41,849 nucleotides of DNA from Bacteroidia bacterium (GTDB taxonomy: Bacteria > Bacteroidota > Bacteroidia > Flavobacteriales > Schleiferiaceae). The stretch is from assembly GCA_030427785.1 (NCBI GenBank), contig JAUICR010000004.1, positions 1 through 41,849 on the forward strand. The letters run 5' to 3'. A program made the position numbers and the translations under genes. Every line of letters starts with the position of its first letter. Position 1 is the first letter of the stretch. Of the stretch, positions 37,780 through 41,849 are shown one piece after another. The notes below the pieces were generated by a model. That model searched no databases and had not been told where the DNA came from. It worked only from the letters and a program-made list of their open reading frames with translations.

Positions 37780-39246
37780 ATGAATTTGCGATTCCTAAAT
37801 TTTTACACCATTACGGGAGCCTTGTTCTTCTTGTATGTTTTGGCACGCGCTATTACTGTAGGAGTTACTTATGATGAAGCATGGACCTTAATGGATTTTG
37901 TGCCCATTTCGGTAGAGCATATTCTGAGCTGTAACCCGTGTGATGCCAACAATCATATCCTCAATACTCTGTTGATTAAATGGCTGTATTTGTTTACTCC
38001 AGATACATTGTTTTGGGCCAGGGTTCCAAATGTTTTGGCATTTCTGCTTTACATAATTGTGGGCCATAAAATTGGTAAAAAATATTTGCCCCAGCCTTTT
38101 GGGCAGCTGTTTTTCTTACTCATGTTGGCCAATCCATTTTTGCTAGACTTTTTCTCACTAGCAAGGGGTTATGGTTTATCTATAGGGCTTATGATGGCTT
38201 CGGTTTTAGTCCTGCTACAATTTAGAGATAGCCTAAGCTGGAAACAAGGTGTAGCCGCATTGGGCTTGGCTTCATTAGCAGTGTTGGCCAATTTTGCTTT
38301 GCTCAATTTTTGGTTTGGAGCATTTTTCGTCCTTCATTTTTTTGCACTTAAAGAGGGTTTTAACAAAGCTCTAACAATGAAATTACTCTATGGATCTTTG
38401 CTAATGAGCTTGGTGTTGTTGGCAATCATGTATGAGCCCGTGCGGAAATTGCTGATTCAGGATGGTTTTTATTTTGGTGGAAAAATGGGTTTTTATCAAG
38501 AAACCATAAATACCCTGACACGATATAGCTTGTACGATCCTGATTCAGCTACGATGTCTAAATGGGTTTCGGGAATATTAACTTCCATTTTGGCCATTTC
38601 TGTGTTTCTGGGCCTTAGGGGATTCTCAAGCTTTAAGGCTTTTGCGTTTAGCAAAGCTACACTTATTAGCTGCTTGGTAGGCATACCTATTTTGTCCAAC
38701 ATAATGCAATATGTTTTATTAGATACACTATATCTAATTGCTCGTACAGCCTTGTTTTATTTTCCTCTATTAGTGGCTCTTCTTTTGTTTTGGATGGCAG
38801 AAACTCAAAAACCCATTTATACTGCAATAAACATAGGATTTGGTGTACTAATCGCAATGGCCTTCACTGGTAATTTGTTGTGGGTTGGTGGATTTAAGAA
38901 GACGATAACCTGGGAGTTTGATGCCTACAACAAAGAAATTTTAACCAATCTCCAAATGCAGGCCCAAGCTGAAAATGAAACGTATACAATAGGAGCGGTA
39001 AGGTTATATATTAGAGGTATTTTATACCAAATTGATGATTTTCCAAACCTGCGCTATATACCTGAGCAAAATGTGAAAGATTCGGTAACTACAGATTATT
39101 ACATTTTTTATAACAAGGACCTTCCAAGAATTGGTTATTTCGGCCGAGATAAGAACATATTAAAATATGAAATGGATACGGTTATGAAATTTCCAGGTGA
39201 AGGAATCTACGTGTTCAGCAACTTTAAGAAGAAAGAAACAAACTAA
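37780..39246 (+). CDS. GT-C-like multi-TM glycosyltransferase (hypothetical)
   Basis: TYDEAWTLMD after TM1, FWARVPNVLAFLLY, multi-TM. Confidence 0.65.
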   Translation: MNLRFLNFYTITGALFFLYVLARAITVGVTYDEAWTLMDFVPISVEHILSCNPCDANNHILNTLLIKWLYLFTPDTLFWARVPNVLAFLLYIIVGHKIGKKYLPQPFGQLFFLLMLANPFLLDFFSLARGYGLSIGLMMASVLVLLQFRDSLSWKQGVAALGLASLAVLANFALLNFWFGAFFVLHFFALKEGFNKALTMKLLYGSLLMSLVLLAIMYEPVRKLLIQDGFYFGGKMGFYQETINTLTRYSLYDPDSATMSKWVSGILTSILAISVFLGLRGFSSFKAFAFSKATLISCLVGIPILSNIMQYVLLDTLYLIARTALFYFPLLVALLLFWMAETQKPIYTAINIGFGVLIAMAFTGNLLWVGGFKKTITWEFDAYNKEILTNLQMQAQAENETYTIGAVRLYIRGILYQIDDFPNLRYIPEQNVKDSVTTDYYIFYNKDLPRIGYFGRDKNILKYEMDTVMKFPGEGIYVFSNFKKKETN

Positions 39247-41063
39247 GGGTCTATTTTTCTTAGTTCTACAGATTTAAAATCTACCTGACCCATACCGTAG
39301 TAGCCTAATCTGAACTCCACATCACTTGCTGTTTCAGTAAGTTCAAATTCAATACAGGGATTATCACCTACTTCTTTTAGCGAAACACGTTTTATGTAAT
39401 TAGGTCGCTTTTGCACGTCTACAAAGGTTTCCATGCCAATGTCGCCCATGGTTTCTATATTAAAGCAGGCTTCATATTTACCAGCCCCTAATGTTAAATA
39501 AGGTCCAAACACCGCCCAATTGTTTCCTTCAAAATTTTCGGGAGTGAAACGAAAAAGCTTTTCTCCCAAACTGTCCACTACCACTTCACCATAGCGACTT
39601 ATCAATTGATCGGCTTTGTATATAGGGAGGAAATTGCTTTCTCGGATATACTTGGCATATTCTACAAAATCTACTTTCTGTGTAGGTTCAATTTTTTGAT
39701 ACCATACCCCACGATCGTAAATTTTTGGGGTCAGTTCATTTACAAAGGAATTTCTTATGATAGTAACGGTATCTATTTCAAGAAACTTCTTCATGGCTGA
39801 GAAGTCCCGATTTATCTCACCCTCCCGCACCAATGATTCGATTGCCTCCGGCTTAAAAGCCTCTATTAAATACACATACCAATAAGAGCCTAATATCCCC
39901 TTGGTTTCAATTTTTGAAGCTAGTTCTTTGGCAGTAGAAGCATACAGCCTGCCGGGTACTTGCCTCCAAAAGATATCTTGTGTAAGTAAGCCCGATGCCA
40001 TGATGAGGAGGGAATTGATAAGTGCCAAAACTAAAATGCCCTTTCGTATTCTCACAAAAGCCGTATTGCTATCCCATGCCAAAAGTAGGCCCCAAAGTAT
40101 CTGAATATAGGCGATGGAAAAGTAACGAATGGGTAAGCCCATGCGGTGTGCCCATTCGGATAAGAGAATCGCAAGAACTGTGATTCCTCCTGATAATATG
40201 AAAAACCAACTATAGGAAACCAATCGCTTTTTTAGCAAAGCAGGAACAGAAACAAGGGCCAAAACTATTAGTACCCACAAAGCCCATGACATATATTGAT
40301 CAGGGTCTTGAAAATCTAGAAAAACATAGATGTGCTCGGCAAAAACTGTAATGTTTTCTATCAGCCCATTGTAATCTACAAATGAGCTTTGAGTATAGCT
40401 ATCATCAGTAGTGGTAGCGGTTGCCTTAGCCACATACCACAATGCGAGCCCCGGTATAGACCATAGTATCCCCTTCAAAGTAGAAACCCAAAAGGACTTG
40501 TCTTTAAGTTTTATCTGACCGCTGATTAAGTAAAGCAATCCGGCTGCGGCAATATTGGCAGCAAAGATGCCCGATGCCCACATGCCCAGCCCAACAAACA
40601 GGAAAACCACTGGGTTTTGTAAACCATACTTTTTCAGGGTGTAAATGCCCAGAAACAGAATAAGCAGATGCCCAAGGTAGGGATGCCCTGAAAGTACTTG
40701 CGATTCGAACTCTGACAATGGAAAAAGGAGAACAATGCTAGCCGAAATGGCCAATACAGGTTGATGAAATAGCTTGCTTAATACATTGGCACTTATGCCT
40801 AATATTATGATTTGTGCAATGGTGGTGGCCATTAAAGCCGAAAAACCAATTTGATAAAAGGGCCAAGCAATGCCAGGAATAATGCTGCCGATACGATCTT
40901 GACCCATATAGTATAGATCGGCTGGAAAGCTAAGGTGATCAATCATGATTACCTGAATGGCGTGGTCAGCATCAAGGGTAGGGAAGAAGGCAACACCAAA
41001 CGTAAAAACGAACAGCACAAGGAGCAGTGCCTGAACAAGGTTTACTATAAATTTATTATTCAT
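39243..41063 (-). CDS. Large multi-TM protein, possibly GT-C-like, with C-terminal beta-rich soluble domain
   Basis: 606 aa; DADHAIQVIMIDHL after TM1; many TMs then about 190 aa soluble. Confidence 0.6.
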   Translation of the reverse strand: MNNKFIVNLVQALLLVLFVFTFGVAFFPTLDADHAIQVIMIDHLSFPADLYYMGQDRIGSIIPGIAWPFYQIGFSALMATTIAQIIILGISANVLSKLFHQPVLAISASIVLLFPLSEFESQVLSGHPYLGHLLILFLGIYTLKKYGLQNPVVFLFVGLGMWASGIFAANIAAAGLLYLISGQIKLKDKSFWVSTLKGILWSIPGLALWYVAKATATTTDDSYTQSSFVDYNGLIENITVFAEHIYVFLDFQDPDQYMSWALWVLIVLALVSVPALLKKRLVSYSWFFILSGGITVLAILLSEWAHRMGLPIRYFSIAYIQILWGLLLAWDSNTAFVRIRKGILVLALINSLLIMASGLLTQDIFWRQVPGRLYASTAKELASKIETKGILGSYWYVYLIEAFKPEAIESLVREGEINRDFSAMKKFLEIDTVTIIRNSFVNELTPKIYDRGVWYQKIEPTQKVDFVEYAKYIRESNFLPIYKADQLISRYGEVVVDSLGEKLFRFTPENFEGNNWAVFGPYLTLGAGKYEACFNIETMGDIGMETFVDVQKRPNYIKRVSLKEVGDNPCIEFELTETASDVEFRLGYYGMGQVDFKSVELRKIDP

Positions 41064-41849
41064 TTTTCTGTGCAGCTTGGTAATCAGGTGGGTCTAAGTA
41101 TAGGCCGTAATCCTGTATATAGTAGGGTTTTAAATATTGTTTCCAAAAGAGCTCTTTGCTCATGGCGTCAAAATGTATAATGCCTAAATGATATTGATAA
41201 CTCATAAAGATGGAAGTATAACACAAGTATCCCATACAAAGGTAAAGGGGCGTTTTGTACCACCATTTTAATTTGATACTCCATTGAAGAAAAGCAGCAA
41301 ATAATATTGCCATTAAGGGTAAGTATTCAATAAGCGCTCTAGCTCCAAAACTACCCCCATACCACCAGCACCACCAGCTAAAGGTTATCCAGATAACCGG
41401 TACAAGGCAGGCTATAATGGATAGGGCTAATTTGCTATTAAGCTTGAACCAGGGAATGATACCTAATACTCCAAACACCAAAATAGGACTGTATACAAAC
41501 CAGCCTTTTCGATAGCTAAATAGGCCTTTCCATATTTTAGGATCAGTAAGAAAAAATGTTTCGCCATTGTACGAATACACGAGATAGTGCCCAGTCATGT
41601 ACTTCCAATATAGTAATTGGGGTATACATATTATAAATGCCAAAGCAGCCAGGATGGTTAAATGGGTGAAGAGCTTTTTCCAGTTGAGTGAATGGTGATT
41701 TAGGAGGAAATAGGTCAAGGGGAATAACAATACCAAAATATTGGTGGGTCTTATGAGCACGAGTAGTCCTATGGTCAATCCTAAGAGTAGCGCCCATTTG
41801 GTCTGTTGATTATCAAAATATTTGAAAGACCAAAAAAGAATCATAGAAA
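41056..41849 (-). CDS. Multi-TM protein, GT39-like C-terminal part, probably truncated by the window end
   Basis: LIRPTNILVLLFPLTY, YWKYMTGHYLVYSY, SPILVFGVLGIIPWF; the listed Met at 41844 is probably internal. Confidence 0.6.
   Translation of the reverse strand, partial: SMILFWSFKYFDNQQTKWALLLGLTIGLLVLIRPTNILVLLFPLTYFLLNHHSLNWKKLFTHLTILAALAFIICIPQLLYWKYMTGHYLVYSYNGETFFLTDPKIWKGLFSYRKGWFVYSPILVFGVLGIIPWFKLNSKLALSIIACLVPVIWITFSWWCWWYGGSFGARALIEYLPLMAILFAAFLQWSIKLKWWYKTPLYLCMGYLCYTSIFMSYQYHLGIIHFDAMSKELFWKQYLKPYYIQDYGLYLDPPDYQAAQKNE

Noticed and set aside
1-41849. Prophage, transposase, toxin-antitoxin, restriction-modification or known anti-phage system
   Set aside because: No integrase, transposase, methyltransferase, nuclease-helicase set or toxin-antitoxin pair recognised; the single DEDD exonuclease at 28361 is not in a defence context.

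Overview
This window looks like a Bacteroidota (Flavobacteriia-like) chromosomal segment. Evidence for that: T9SS-type C-termini, signal peptides ending in ..SLSAQ, and Bacteroidota-type gene families. I support about 34 CDS and found no rRNA, tRNA or CRISPR array. From start to end the main blocks are: (i) envelope proteins (DUF2092-like and DUF6515-like pair, MtfA-like peptidase, PagL-like lipid A deacylase, GLQxAGIxN-repeat surface protein); (ii) a polysaccharide block (GT2, Wzx-like flippase, MraY/WecA-like transferase, O-antigen ligase-like); (iii) a heavy-metal efflux cluster on the minus strand (small His/Cys-rich protein, a CzcA/CusA RND pump fused in one ORF to a TolC-like outer-membrane factor, adaptor, CDF transporter); (iv) msrA, asd, a lamin-tail T9SS protein, a ureohydrolase, an exonuclease and a double-ATPase ABC protein; (v) a glycan modification block (GT-C membrane enzymes, SASA esterase with FG-GAP-like repeats and T9SS tail, MBOAT plus AlgX/J-like pair). 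The observations most worth follow-up are: the RND-TolC fusion whose junction keeps an apparently intact signal peptide; a 14-bp perfect inverted repeat between the small metal-binding ORF and the pump start that overlaps the stop codon of the first and the ribosome-binding region of the second; a decayed second copy of the msrA 3' end bracketing a one-gene insertion; and a composite palindromic repeat region at 1136-1471. All family names come from my own reading of the translations; no search was run.
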